A stretch of DNA of 64,000 bases, taken from contig JBITNC010000001.1 in NCBI GenBank assembly GCA_050084985.1, positions 89,528,001 through 89,592,000 on the forward strand, given 5' to 3'. The translations under genes and the position numbers were made by a program. Source of the DNA: Nageia nagi (Eukaryota > Pinophyta). Positions within the stretch are counted from its first letter, which is position 1. Each line of letters begins with the position of its first letter. Under the pieces are notes generated by a model that ran no database searches, was not told the DNA's origin, and saw only the letters and a list, made by a program, of their open reading frames with translations. Positions 21,077-34,460 of this stretch are shown in pieces.

Positions 21077-24000
21077 ATAGGTTTGTAGGTTCTCATAAGC
21101 AATCCCAAATTTTTAATCGATAACTATTATGCTTGGGAAAATATGGCATCCTAGTAATACCAAGATTTCTAAAATGTAGTAGTATCCTTGGAACACATAA
21201 TATGACTTAGTCTTAAGTCATCAAATTAAAGTTATAACCTTGGGAATACCATTCCATGAAAAACCTAACATATATGAATCTACAATAAAATATAAGATAG
21301 GTATGACTATCAAACATACTCTTTCTAGGGCAAGGAAGAATCCTAAAGTATTTAATCTACCTAGACAAGATGATGGTAAGAAATACAAGAAGGTATGTGG
21401 TACTCTCAAGAGTTATAAATGTTCAAGAAGAGGAAATTGTTGGTAATATCCATGAACATACCTTATGATGAACATTTGAGGTAAACCATGAGGTTATTTA
21501 ACTAAGGTTAAATGAAGAGATATGGTAGACATCCAAGGATTTGGCCACTCAAGAATGGACAAAATCTCAATAAGTTGGTATGAAATAACAGTGCTCTTAA
21601 TTGCACTAGTTCTAAGGGAAGTTTTTTTTATTTAAAAACTTCATAATTATTGCCAAATATGCTTGATAAAACAAATTGTAACCTTACAAAGGTTATAAAA
21701 TTAGCTATTATAAACATATTGATTAAAATATTTTACTAGTGTTTAGAAGAAAATTAACAATGGATAACCTTGAGAAGGTTATGAGATAGTTTAAGATTGA
21801 TTTTTATTAAATAAGAAATAGAGAAATATTAAGAATAAATCTTTATGATTTAAAATTTTAAGTGTTAAAATTTTAACTATATCTTGATTATTCTTGAGAA
21901 GAATAAGGTAAGAGGAATAAGTCAAGTAAACTATCATGGTGACTTGTCAGAAAAGATAACCTTATGAACCAAAAAATCAATCAGATATTTTGTTCCACAT
22001 TCATGATGATATAGTAAAATAAGGGGCTAATACAATATCAGTTAATGGAGTCCTACATCAAGAATAAGATATTTCCTATATGTTGGCAGAATAAGAGAAA
22101 TAAAACCAAGCAAGATCCAAAGAAAGACACCTTCCTCTTGTACAATAAAGAAGAAATCAAATTGCTTGAAGAAACTTATATTTTTGAAATATAGGTTATG
22201 AAGCAAGGGATGAAGTAAGCCACCATAACCATGCTAATGAAATCATCTTTGATGAATATCTCCTAGAACAGAATGAAGATTATCATTTTGAATCATACAA
22301 TGAGTTAGAAATTGAAGAGATAATAGAGTACAAGTCTAGCTTATTGCTACCTATTAAAGCATATCCATAAGAAGGAATTCCACTAAGCATTAAGGAATTG
22401 AACCTTCACACAACTATTAAAATGTTGAAGGCAAATGATGCTAATATAAACATTATATATATCAAGAACATTGAAGGTCTCCATTACATATTAGATTTTC
22501 CTTGAAAGTAATGACATATTGATTCATGAAAATAGGATATATGGATATCAATAAGTATTTTGTCAAGGAAATAAATGATTTTGTTCTCAATTCTCAAGTC
22601 AAGAGAAGGGTGCAAAAGTGAAGATCCAATATTGGGTTGAAGATTTGGGTCATTATAGCTATATTGAGAATAACTATGTATCAAGAATGATTATGGTATG
22701 TAAGAAAGACCTTTAAATAAAATATTTTAATAAAGTTGAAGTTTATTAGAAGATGCTTTTGAGTCTATTCGATATGTAATATGAAATGGATAAGTCATAT
22801 ATTTTGATAAAAAGAAAACAACATACAATTGAAGGATCAATCTCCTAAGTTTGAATAAAAAGGAAGGATTTGTCAAAAATTAAAATATTTATGTCCATAC
22901 TAGAGGAGATCGATCAGTAAATTGAATATTAATGAACTCAAAAAAACTCAACCAAGAAAGTAATATCTAGATTTTCAAAGGTCATGAATTTCAAAAATAT
23001 TTAAGATACATGTAGAGGAACTTCAGAAAAAGATCCATTATCATGGGTTCATTGCAATTCCAAAGACACAATTCAATATAATTCAACAATGGTAAGAAAT
23101 ATTTGAGAAAATATTAAGAATGGTAAAAGTAATAAACTAATGAATGTGATCAAGAATCTCAAGAAAACAAATCCAACCACAAAATTTATAGCAAATGAAT
23201 ATGGTGATACTGTTGAAGCCTAGGTGAAAGAACTAAAGACCATTTAGAGACCAAAAAACTATAACAATTATTAGAAATCCAAGAAGGCTATTATGCTACT
23301 TCAATAATTGGATCTAGAATGATGAGAGGACCTTTTGGAGGATAGAGAGATAGATACCAAGTATGTGTCAAATAAGTTCTTCATGAAAATACTTGATGAA
23401 ATTAATAGAATTGGTCAAAGAAATGGGCTAGTTGAAAAATATCATATGCAGTTTATGATATTAAAGAAGTATGTTCTAGAGATCAAAAAAATTCCAATCA
23501 AAAAAGTCCATCAGCATATTAGAATACTTTGAAGATAAGGAATTGTTGTTGCTACAAGATTCTTTGGGAATCCATCCACCAATGTACATGTCAAGGAAAG
23601 AAGATTTTACATCAAGGGAAGTCAGTTGAAGACTTAGAGACCATAATGAAAAGAATAAAAAGGAAATATAAGAAATATATATTGAAGAAAACTTTTAAGG
23701 ATGGTCTATCAGGGATCAAACACTACTACACATAACCAATTTTGTGTCATACCATGCGTTAATCCATAATATTTTTTTTTAAATTGTATAAACATGACAT
23801 ATCAATTTACGCTAAGTGTACTATCAAACAAAGCATTATTTTTTATGTCAATTATAACATCATTCCTTTTATCATATATTGATATTCTGGTAAAATAATT
23901 AATGTTATAAATGAATTATAAAGCATCATTTATAGCATCAAAATTATAGGAATGAGGAAGATTTCTTGTTTGCATCATAAATCTTGTTAAATAATTCACG

Positions 24001-26055
24001 TATCTTCTCTATGCTTCCACATTTTGCATATATGTCTAACAATGCACTCACAACCACAACATCCAATAAAAATTTAGTTTTAAAGAGTCTTTGATGTATA
24101 TATAAACCCTTTTACAAATCTCTCTATTTGATGCATGCTTTAAGGATGTTAGAAAAGGTGAATTCATTTGGTTGGACTACTACTGGTGTTTATTGCATTT
24201 GGTGAAACAATTTCAATTCCTTTTGAGGAAATCCATATCTTTGGTAACCTAAAATTATCATATTCCATGAGAAGATGTGTCATTCAATTATATAGTAAAA
24301 AACTTCATAAGCATCCACCAAACTTTACGGGTGGCTAAAGCATGCAATGCATATTTTGCTTACCACAAAATGCAAATACACACTACTATCTACATTCTTC
24401 AACATGTCTTCAGTTCCTACAAACCTATATCACTAAAAATACCCTTATAGAGGGAAATATCCTTCATTTAATCATCAATGGAATCATACCTACCATTAAA
24501 AATCCACCATCGATCAAGGGAATGCATCTATAATCAATAGTGGATCATGCCATGACCTGTGTGCATGATCCATGCCTTTTTCCCTATTCCATGTATCACT
24601 TGACACATTGTTTTATGCAATCAATATTTTAATTGATACATCAAATAATATGTCAAATAATACATTAATCAATGAATCAAAAAAATTGGTTTTATATATA
24701 TTGACATAGATATGACAAACAATAATGCATCTTGCACCATGGCATCAAAATGCAATTTTATGATGTATGGTATGATGCAAAATTGCTAAAATGTAGTAGT
24801 GAAAGAAATAATGAACTTGAATTGATTGAAGGATGAAGATCAAGTTTGGGTTAAAAGACATCCATAAAAAGATCAAAATAGTGAAGTTTTACTAAAAGAC
24901 ATGTAGCTTGAATTAAAAAGAAAAAATATTATTTCAACTATCCAAATAAAGTAGTTAATTGGATAGTAGGACAAGAATAATTATCTCCACGAATACTTTT
25001 AGAGTAAAACTTGGGAGTAATAGGAGAGTACTACATGGAGAAGATAGTAAAATTTCTTAAGGACTTGAGGTATAATATCCAAAACTTTGATGAATCTTAG
25101 ATCCCAAAGTATGAATGATCAAATAAATTTGCCAAAAAGGATAAAGTTTTAAGAATCATGAGATAAATTTAGTACAGGAAAAGGGTATAAGAGAATACCT
25201 TGAGAAAGAAACATATCTAGATTAGATATTTACCTTGAATTAATCTAACCTTTAGAGAAGAAAAAGGTTATAATAAGGAGACATGATAAAATTATATAAC
25301 AATTTCATCATGAATTCATTCATCAAAAGAGATGATGAAGTTTGAATTAAGGAAAATCCTTAAAAGCTTAGAGTATTGAAAGATAGTTAGGTTGGGAATC
25401 CTAATTATGAATACTTTTTCCTAGAAATTTGGAATATTATTCAAGGTTATGAATGCCAAGTTTGGTATTAGTAGACTTAATCATTAAAGAAATTTAAGGA
25501 TAAAATTTTGGGTAAGTGATTCAAGTTAGGACGATTCACTTGCATTTTGAGACTAAGACTTCTCAATCTGGTCAACTTACATATAGCTAGAATTAAAATC
25601 AATAATTGATTTGATACACTTTTAAACCTTTAAGTGTTAAGAGTACAAAATTCTTCTTTATTATGATAACTTAAGGATCAAGTTAGGTTTAGGAAAAGAG
25701 GAGTAATACAGTGAATAATCTATGTTAGAAAAAGGAAAACTATGAAAACAAATTTTCCACTAGTGACGAAAATTTGGGAATGATGCCATGAGAATTCTAA
25801 GAAAGCACAAGAATTTATTGACTCTTATAATAAATTAGTCAAGTTAGAAATAAACTTGAACTTTTTGCCTAATTTATCTAAGGACTTTTATTCAAATTAT
25901 GAAACAGTGTGAAGAAGCTATGTTATGATGCATCATACTTGAAGTGAATTCATTATGTTTTAAAGAAAAATAATTATTTCATTTTATGTGTATGAGTGAA
26001 ATGAAACCTAAAAACTCTTAAATTTGGTTGATAGCACAAGGGACTATGTTAATCC
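21077..26055 (+). mobile_element. Decayed internal region of the old gypsy element
   Basis: Bounded by the primer site at 21065 and the polypurine tract at 26056. Stops occur everywhere; only short open pieces remain (for example 23335-23532) and I could not assign any to a named pol domain. It is interrupted by the CACTA element at 23721-24801. Identification rests on the terminal signals and length. Confidence 0.4.
23721..24801. mobile_element. Non-autonomous CACTA (En/Spm-type) DNA transposon, 1,081 bp
   Basis: Begins CACTACTACA and ends TGTAGTAGTG, a perfect 10-bp inverted repeat. Similarity continues inwards: both ends read CAATTTTG at positions 18-25 and TCATACCAT at 28-36 counted from the tip. 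Flanking trinucleotides are AAA on both sides (23718-23720 and 24802-24804), the 3-bp duplication of the CACTA superfamily. No transposase frame is present; the interior is AT-rich. Confidence 0.85.
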
Positions 26056-26070
26056 AAGTGGGGAAGGATG
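26056..26070 (+). other. Polypurine tract of the old gypsy element
   Basis: AAGTGGGGAAGGA runs directly into TGTCATAGCCC, matching the usual PPT and LTR start of plant gypsy elements. Confidence 0.65.
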
Positions 26071-26200
26071 TCATAGCCCAAAAGTTTGTTAGCCATTCCT
26101 AGGTTGTGATTGAATTAAAATTATGATATAGGATTTAGGTATTGTATTTATGATATATGAGTTACGTATTTAGATTAAAATTATGACATATGAGTTATGT
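26069..26200 (+). repeat. Start of the 3' LTR of the old gypsy element, truncated
   Basis: Starts TGTCATAGCCCAAAAG. After about 130 bp the sequence becomes that of another LTR family shared with 28222, 30565 and 52290-53177. Confidence 0.45.
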
Positions 26201-27330
26201 GATTTTACTTATCCCAAGGCTCCCCATCTTGGATATTGCATACATGAACACATGGATCACATCTCTCCATCATCAGATCATCCCAATGCAAGATTATAAG
26301 ATGATCACCTTCACCTATAAAAGGAGAACTCATGGCCATTATTATATGCTAAATTTGATTATAAATCCTTTATTTTATATCGAGTGTAGACTCTATTTTA
26401 ATCACTTATGGGGCAACCTACATTTAAGGTATCAAGGGGAGAGGAGGCTAAATTCAAACTTACTCTAGACATCTTGAGAGGAATACTATTGGTTCCATCA
26501 TAGTTTCTGCAGAGGATACTTGGTCTTTCGTCAATGCTTTTGGGATTGGTGAGGCCTTAGAGCCATCCAAAATAACTCTATTAGAGATAGTCTTAGTATA
26601 AAATCCTTAGGTTGAAAAAAAAAATGTAATTATGCTTTGTCATTGCTTTATTAATCAATTATATCTTTGTTGTGACAATTTATTATTCATATCATTGTGC
26701 TTGGATTTTGAGTTTTGAATTAGTTATTGCATTGTTCAAAATATATTTTTTCTTCTTATTTACAATGTTGAATTACTAGATATATTTATATGTTTGATTT
26801 TATATTATGCTCAATATAGCTAAATGTTGGGTTATTGACGTATTTTTGCATATTCAAGTTGGTGTTTATTTAATTTAGCTAGATGTTGGATATCTTGTAC
26901 ATTTTTTAGCTTGTATGGACTAGTTTAGAAGCTAAAAACTAAACATCCCTCTCCTAGGGTACATTTGAAGATTGATCCCTAGAATAGCTCATCATAACTA
27001 GTTAGGATCAAAGCTTGTACAATAGATATTGTACATGTTAGGAGATTAGAGTAGGGTCCCCCTAAGCTTGTATCCCACTTTTGTCATGTTTTAGATTAGA
27101 TTTATTTTTTATTTTCATCTTAGGTACTTATTTTTGCTTTTGCATTAGTGAACATTTTCATCCTTGGGTGGGAGTGCTTTGTCATATCATATGAAGGGTG
27201 TAATTTATATTTTGCATCCATTTCGTTGCATGTCATTGGTCAATTAACTTGCAATTTTAATCAATTGAGCCTAGTATTTTTTTAGGCACATGGATTTCAC
27301 CACCATAATGTCATCCACACTTGGAGTTCA
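26195..27330 (+). repeat. LTR family 1, copy 1
   Basis: Aligns by eye with 30565-31700, 28222-29035 and, reversed, 52290-53177. Landmarks are ATCCCAAGGCTCC, a TATA-like CCTATAAAAGGAGAAC at about 26316, TGGTTCCATCATAG, GGTGAGGCCTTGGAGCCATC-like text, then a decayed subrepeat of about 65 bp (AGCTAGATGTTGGATAT-like) at 26760-26950. Confidence 0.65.
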
Positions 27331-28222
27331 TCACCAAGGTGGGGTACCTGAGTTTTAGCCTTAAATGTTCTATCCCCCTAAATATCGAGCCTTCACCCCA
27401 AAACACTTGACTAGATCAATCCCTAGAAAAACTAATCAAGAGATCATTTTGTCATAAAATCAATCATCATTAATCAAGATAATAGCCAAATTGAACAAGA
27501 AGCACTTAGATTAACATAATCACCATTGCCATCTTAATCATCATCACATCTTAATCATAGAGGTATTATTATCTTATCATACATGGTATTTGTAAATTAA
27601 CCTCACATTCACTAAATCAAAAGCATAACAAAAACCTTTAGACTTGGTGTTTTTTTTCTTATCTTGTTTGGTATCTTTAGGACATTTAGATTTAGCAACA
27701 ATGTTATTCTTTATATTTGTTCATGACTTTTTAAGATTAATTGACCTAATAAATTTGACAAGGAGCCTTATGTGAACATGGTAGTCATCCCTAGGTCTAC
27801 TCAATTAAATCAAGAGCAAGATCAAGATCAAGAACCACCATATCAACCTCTTCCTTCTAGGCCAATCACCCCTCAATCTCATGTTTCAACCCCCTCTCAT
27901 CATTCTCATCCTTCTCATCATTCTCCTCATCAAGTCACTATGCCTCTTGGTTTCCAATTTCCTAGTGAAATAAAATCTTGTCCCTTGTTTCAAAACCTTC
28001 CTCAAGCCATCAAGAATTAGTTTGTTGATGATACTATTATTCAAGAAACCTTGGCATTGTTTTTTGAGAAATTTACCCTTCAACATCATTAAAATCAAAG
28101 CATCCACCATCTTTTCATCTTCAAAATATGATCCATCATTATGCTCCTTCATATTTTTATCCATAACCTTCTTTTTCCAACACCTCACCACTTGTTTCAA
28201 TAATCCAACTTGCATCATTAGA
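27331..28222 (+). pseudogene. Leader and N-terminal gag fragment of a gag-only gypsy type (copy 1)
   Basis: A leader is followed by a frame with MVVIPRSTQLNQEQDQDQ from about 27778, rich in Pro, His, Ser and Gln. The same protein start occurs at about 32144 in copy 3, where a real Gag core follows at 33831-34460. Here it ends abruptly at about 28222 at an LTR family 1 sequence beginning near its TATA box. Confidence 0.55.
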
Positions 28223-29035
28223 ACATGACCACCTGCACCTATAAAAGGACAACTCATATCCATTATGAGATATGTTGAATTTGATTATAAACCCTTTATT
28301 TTGTATTGAGCAGAGACTCTATCTTAGCCACTTGTGGGGTGACCTAAATTTGAGGTATCGAGGGGAGAGGAGGCTACCTTTGAAATTACTCTAGAAATCT
28401 TGAGAGGAATGTTACTAGTTCCATCATAGTTTTTGTAGAGGAGGCCTAATCTTGCCTCACTACTTCTAGGATTGGTGAGGCCTTGGAGCCATCTGAAATA
28501 ACCCTATAGGAGTTAGTCCTAGTACAAGCTTTATAGGTTGGCAAAAATATTGTAATTGCGATTTATTCTTGCTTATCAATACAATTACTTTTTACTATCA
28601 AAATCTAGTTGTTTATCTCTTTGTACTTAGAAATTCAATTTACAGTGTAGTTTTCCTTGTTGAATTCTTATTATTGCTTGCTATTTGCAATGGTGTATTA
28701 CTAGGGATATTTTACATGTTTAGAACCATATTTTGCATTCTAATCTAGATGTTGGGTGTGTGGAGTAATTTTGCATTGTTGAGTTACTATTTTGCTCCTA
28801 GGTTGAGATGTTGGAAGACTTGGGGAATTGAATGCTTAAGTGTTGTATTTTGCTCATCATAGCTCGATGTTATATTAGGATACATCTTTGTGAGTTTGAA
28901 GTTATATTTGACCTTTCTACTAAGTCATTGGTTTATTTGGTGCATTTTGAGCTTATTTTGGCTAGTTTGATAGCTAAAAGCCAAATGTCACTATACTTGG
29001 GTACATTTAAGGAGTGAGCCCAGAATTGGCTCATT
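28222..29035 (+). repeat. LTR family 1, copy 2 (truncated)
   Basis: Begins at the CCTATAAAAGGACAAC block and continues through GGTGAGGCCTTGGAGCCATC and the subrepeats (28660-28900). The upstream third of the LTR is missing. The join with the gag fragment suggests deletion or recombination. Confidence 0.6.
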
Positions 29036-30252
29036 ATAATGATATTTTTGCTAATAAAGATACATCTAGTCAAGAAGATGATGTTGCCAATGATAAATGT
29101 GAAGGTTAATCAAAATCCCTTCGTGTTCCTTTTGAGGACCCAAAGAGGGTTCAAGAAAATGAACATCAAAATAAAAAAAAAAAAGGAAAAATATGTTGGC
29201 CATTCCAACAATATGAAGATTCATGAAGATAATATCCCCTCTTAAGAGCAATATTTGCATTATAAGGGGTCATGGAACACTCATGAGCTTTCATTTATAA
29301 GGTATAATTGTAATTTTGATATTTATAACAATAGTATTTTAAATATATATGGGATGAAAAAGAAGATCAACCAATTCATATGATCACACACTTTGGAAAT
29401 AATAAAAGACTATTTGTAGATGAAGTAAAAGAGCTTAGGATGGCATATATAAAGATTGTTGACACAAAACCTTACCTAATTACAATCATTTTAGACCTAC
29501 TCATGCCTATTTGGGATGACCATAAAGGTTTTGGATAGTTAGGAAATGATTCATGAGAAATCCTACTAGGTAATAACTCATATTGGGTTACACTTATTAC
29601 TGCTACTCACACAACATCAAGCCTATGCAAACCATTTGGAAATAAAGAAAACATTGAGGATATGGTTGAATTGTGTGGAGGAGTATTGGAAACAATATGG
29701 AGCTATTATTCCACTACTAATCATGCATGTTTTGAACTAAGAGATGTTGCATAATCAATTTGGAAATAGTTTTGGAAGACATATTTGGTGTAGCATGGTT
29801 ACCTCATGATATTTATTGGCATCCTTGCATGGCGTCAAGGAATTGGAACCTTATTTATGGCACTCTTTGTACACATCTCTTTCTTTGACACTGGAATAAT
29901 ACCATTGAAGCATGAAGAACTTTCATTGAAACCAAAATGGAATGTTGTACTTGGGTTTAGATTGAGGAATATTCTAAATTACTTGGGGATAAGCAGTTTG
30001 GAGAGGGCAAACTTGTAATTTGTCCATTTTTTTAGATTTTTTCCCATTTCACCTCTAATAAATTGGAACATTAATTTAGGAGTATTTTTATCTATTTTAG
30101 TATAATTTAACAAAAATATAGTAAATTCCACTTAGAGACTTAATTAAGCTCTAATTAGAATAAATAGCCCTTTTATTTATTTATTTTTATTTAGCTAATT
30201 GTTAAAATGCCAATAAAAATTATAATTGTAATACCAAGGTAACTAAATAAGG
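29036..30252 (+). other. Unassigned sequence with short open stretches
   Basis: Between 29350 and 30018 one can read protein-like pieces (EVKELRMAYIKIVDTKPYL; NIEDMVELCGGVLETIW; 29806-30018). They are interrupted by stops and I do not recognise them. It may be a decayed gene or element part. Confidence 0.3.
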
Positions 30253-31700
30253 TGTTACACATTTTAGCCTTTATGGTTGTAATATTGACATCAAATGTAT
30301 CTCTAGTCATTAGTGTTCCCCTCTTCGAGCTAGATCATACCCCTAGGTGATTGCACGATTATGAGGTCATTTGGAGCTCAAAGGATGGATGTAGTAATTT
30401 GAACTAGGTGTTGGTAATCTCAAGGAAAGAAGATGGTCCTAGAACATGAACGTTGGATATGGTAGTATCGTAAGACCCCATGTTAGTACTCCTAGGCACA
30501 TGGACCTATAGAACTGATCATGAGGCACTCTAGGATCACCCCTTGTTGGATGTTAGTATTCCTTATCCTTAGATGTGATTTCATCCATCCCAAGGCTCCC
30601 TATCTTGGATGTTGCATACATGAGCACGCAAATTACATCTCTCCATTATCAGATCATCTCAATGCAAGATTAAAAGATGATCACCCTCACCTATAAAAGG
30701 AGAACCCATATCCATGATGAGATATTTTGAATTTATTATTAAACCCTTTTATTTTGGATTGAGTGGAGACTCTATCTTTGCCACTTGTGGGGTAACCTAA
30801 ATTTGAGTTATTGAGGGGATAGGAGGCTACCCTTGAACTTGCTCTATCCATATTGAGAGAAACATTATTGGTTCCATCATAGTTATTATAGGGAAGACAT
30901 GGTCTTGCCTCACTACTTCTAGGATTGGTGAGGCCTAGGATCCATCTGAAATAACCCCATTGGAGATAATCCTAGTACAAACTCCTTAGGTTGACAAAAA
31001 TATTGTAATTGCACTTCACCTATTTTATCCTTCCAATCAAATCTTTGTTGTATCAATTTATTATTCATATCATTGTATGAGTTTTGAAGTAGTTATTTCA
31101 TTTTTTAAAACCTATTTTTTCTCCTTATTCGCAATGTTGGATTAATGGAGATATTTACATGTTTGATTTTGTATTATGCTCAATATAGCTATACATTGGG
31201 TTATTAAGGTATTTTTTCATATTCAAGCTATTATTTGTTCAATTTATCTATATGTTGGATATCGTATGCATTTTTTAGCTTATTTGGACCAATTGGAAGC
31301 TAGAAACCAAACATCCTCTCTTAGGGCATGTTTAAGGAGTGAGACCTAGAACGAATTATCATAATTGATTAGGATCAAAGCTTGTACAATAGATATGGTA
31401 CATGTTGGGAGCTTGGATTAGGAGCCTCCAAGGCTTGTATCCCACTTTTTTGTGTTTTAGATTAGATTTATTTATTTTTTTCATCCTAGGTACTTATTTT
31501 TTCTTTTACATTAGTGAAAAGTTTCATCCTTGGGTGGGAGTGCCTTGTCATATCTTGTGAAGGGTGTAATTTGTATTTTGCATCTATTTTGTTGCATAAC
31601 ATTAGTAAATTAACCTTACAATTTTAATCACATGAGCCTAGGATTTTATCAAGAATATGGATTTCACCACCACAGTGTCACCCACACTTAGAGATCATTA
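30253..31700 (+). repeat. LTR family 1, copy 3
   Basis: The left boundary is tentative at TGTTACACATTTTAG; clear similarity to the other copies starts at about 30545. The TATA-like CCTATAAAAGGAGAAC is at about 30690. The subrepeat block (GCAATGTTGGATTAATGG, ATACATTGGG, TATATGTTGGATATC) is at about 31130-31260. Confidence 0.6.
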
Positions 31701-32661
31701 CCAAGGTCGGGTAACTGAGTTTGATCATTACACATTCTACCCACTAGATATGGAGCCTTCACCCCAAAACATTTGAATAGATCAATCCCTAGGAAAACTA
31801 ATTAAGAGATTAATTTACCATAAAATAAATTATCATTAATCAAGAAAATAGTCCAATTTAACAAGAAGCAATTAAGTAGAGATAATCACCATTGCTATCT
31901 TAATCATCATCACATCTTAATCATATAGGCATTGTTATCTTATCATATAGGGTGTTTGTAAAATAACTTTGCATTCACTAAATCAAAGCATAACACAAAA
32001 ACCTTTAGGCTTGGTGTTTATTTTCTTATCTTGTTTGGCACCTTTGGGACATTTAGATTTAGTAAACATGTTGTTATTTCCATTTGTTCCTTTCTTTTTA
32101 AGATTAACTAATCCTTAAAAAAAATATAGGGAGCCTTATATGAACATGGTATATATCCCTTCGTCTACTCAATTAAATCAAGAGCAAGACCAAGAACCGC
32201 CATATAAACCCCTTCCTTCTAGGCCAATCACCTCCCAACCTCATGTTTTAATGCCCTCTCATAATCCAAATCATTCTCCTCATCAAGTCACTATGCCTCT
32301 TGATTTTTGATTGCCTAGTGAAATAAATTATCATCCCTTATTTCAAAACCTTCCTCAAGTGATGAAGAATCAATTTGTTGATGATCCTATTATTCAAGAA
32401 ATCTTGGCATCATTTTTTGAGAAATTTACCTTTCAACATTATTAAAATCAAAGAATGTCACCATATGCTCATATTCAAAATATTATTCATCATTATGGTA
32501 CTTAATATTTTGATCCACAACGTTCTTTTGCCAACACCTCACCACTTGTTGCAACAACCCAACTTGCATCTAAACCTTTGCAACAAATGGTCTCACATGG
32601 AGCCTTAACCACATTCTTTCCATCAAGTATTCCTCCTCTTGTATCAGGTGCATGCCACATC
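31701..32661 (+). pseudogene. Leader and N-terminal gag (copy 3), interrupted by a solo LTR
   Basis: The leader matches 27331-27770. The frame starting near 32144 reads STQLNQEQDQEPPYKPLPSR, has a stop at about 32308, then QFVDDPIIQEILASFFEKF and SPLVATTQLASKPLQQMV. It is cut at 32661 by the copia solo LTR. Confidence 0.6.
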
Positions 32662-33162
32662 TATTGGAATGTATAATGTATTATTGTAAGGTATTTTAAT
32701 GTAATTCATTTAATACTTAAGGGTATCTATATATACCTTAAGTATTTAGTGAATATGATAATGTAACTTGTCCTACACTCCATCTCATGAGTCTGCCCAT
32801 TGGGTTAAATGGTGATGCATGTCATGAAATTGTATAATGATTAAAAGGGCTGATCCAAGGGAGGATTTTGACCTATATATAGAGGGCCCTCTCCTTGAGA
32901 TTACTTACTAAATTTTGTAGCAAAGTTATGCTCTTGTCTAGGTCGTAGGAGAAGTGAGAAAGAGTTATTATAAAAGATTGATCTTTGAGAATAGGATCTT
33001 AGATTAGTGGATGTACTCCCATGGTTGGAGGAATCACTTTATATTGGTTTCATCTTGTGTTAATGCTACTTTGAGTTTGTGTTCTTAATACTTAAGAAAT
33101 TTGAGAGAGCTTTCATGTGATTTTGGGTAATTAGGGATTATCATTTAAATTTATTGCCTTCA
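32662..33162 (+). repeat. Solo LTR of the copia family (copy B, 501 bp) with target duplication ACATC
   Basis: Same family as 4990-5488 and 61716-62216, starting TATTGGAATGTATAATG (TG mutated to TA) and ending CTTCA. ACATC precedes it at 32657-32661 and follows it at 33163-33167 exactly. No copia internal sequence is attached, so it is a recombination product of an inserted element. Confidence 0.92.
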
Positions 33163-34460
33163 ACATCAACCCTAATCAAGGATCAACATCACATTCAATA
33201 AGCTAGGCCTCCTAGGTCACCAAAAACCCTTTTTATGCAATCAAATCATTTGATCACTCCAATTCAACTTGCATCTCATGGATTAGGGCTACATCATAAT
33301 ATTCCTTCCTTGATATTCGTACATCATGATCAAAATCAATCAACTCAAGTTTCCTATATTGGTAAAATAAATACTTCCCATTAATCAAACCAACATCATT
33401 TGAATCAAAACCAAATCCAAGGAAACTTTCGATAAGTGGGTTCTCAAGGAATCATGAATCAAGATTATCAAAATGTGAGTCAACCTCCCTACTGTCAAAC
33501 ATGAACCAACCATCATATTGAAGTCAAGGATATATCAATCAAATGGATCATTCAAAAAATCTATCATATGTGGGTCAAAGTCAATTTATTCCCAATCCAA
33601 CATGGAACCAATCATTAGAACAAAGCATGCATCAAGGCTATCAGCCAACATATCAAGTGCAAATCATAGTAACCTAATAACCTCCAACAATTTTTAATGA
33701 TATCTTGAAAAAATTGCAAGATATGAAATCAAGGATCAACAATCAAATCAAAATTAACTTATCTTCTCAATATATTTGCAATGAACCTATCAACCCCATG
33801 GTTCCAATCTAGTAATTTCCCTACAAGTTTGAGGTTCCTTAAATAGCAAAGTTTAAAGGGAAAGAGGATCCAAGAGAGCACTTGAGATGATTCAAGTATT
33901 TCTAATTTTATAAGCAATGATTATGTCCTCATGCTTAGGATATTTCAAATAACATTAGAAGGCCAAGATTTGGATTGGCATAACAACTTGCCCCAATGTA
34001 ATACTTCTTCTTTCGAGCAACTAGCTAATTTCTTCTTAGACCATTTTGCTATAAACATAACAACAAGATTATATATCACATACTTACAAAGAATATCACA
34101 ATATTATGATTACTCTATCAATGATTATGTGGTAATATGGAGAGCAATTGTAATGGATTTATCATATACCTTGCCAAAGGAAGAGCTTATCAAGATATTT
34201 AGCAAGAGTTATAACAAGCAAATATCTTCAATCTTACAAGAATGAAAAATAATATATTTTAAGGAAGCATTTTCACAAGAAAATATCATTGAAGAAGTCA
34301 AGATCTAGTCAGGTGATATCAAATTATGCAAGAAGAATCATGATCAAAATCAAAAGCATAATGAAAACTATTAAGCATGTCAAAAGCAACCACCAAGTCA
34401 ACCAAGCAAATATAGGAGCATAATAACCAATCATGTGTGAGAAAGAATAATCCAAAGATC
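33163..34460 (+). pseudogene. gypsy Gag core pseudogene of the gag-only type
   Basis: After a Gln/Asn-rich linker, the Gag core reads AKFKGKEDPREHLR at about 33848, then 33931-34245 is open (104 aa) with LEGQDLDWHNNLPQ, SSFEQLANFFLDHFAINI and ELIKIFSKSYNKQISSILQE. These are Retrotrans_gag features (PF03732). Stops and one or two frameshifts break it between 33660 and 33930. No protease or RT follows in the next 2.5 kb. Confidence 0.75.
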
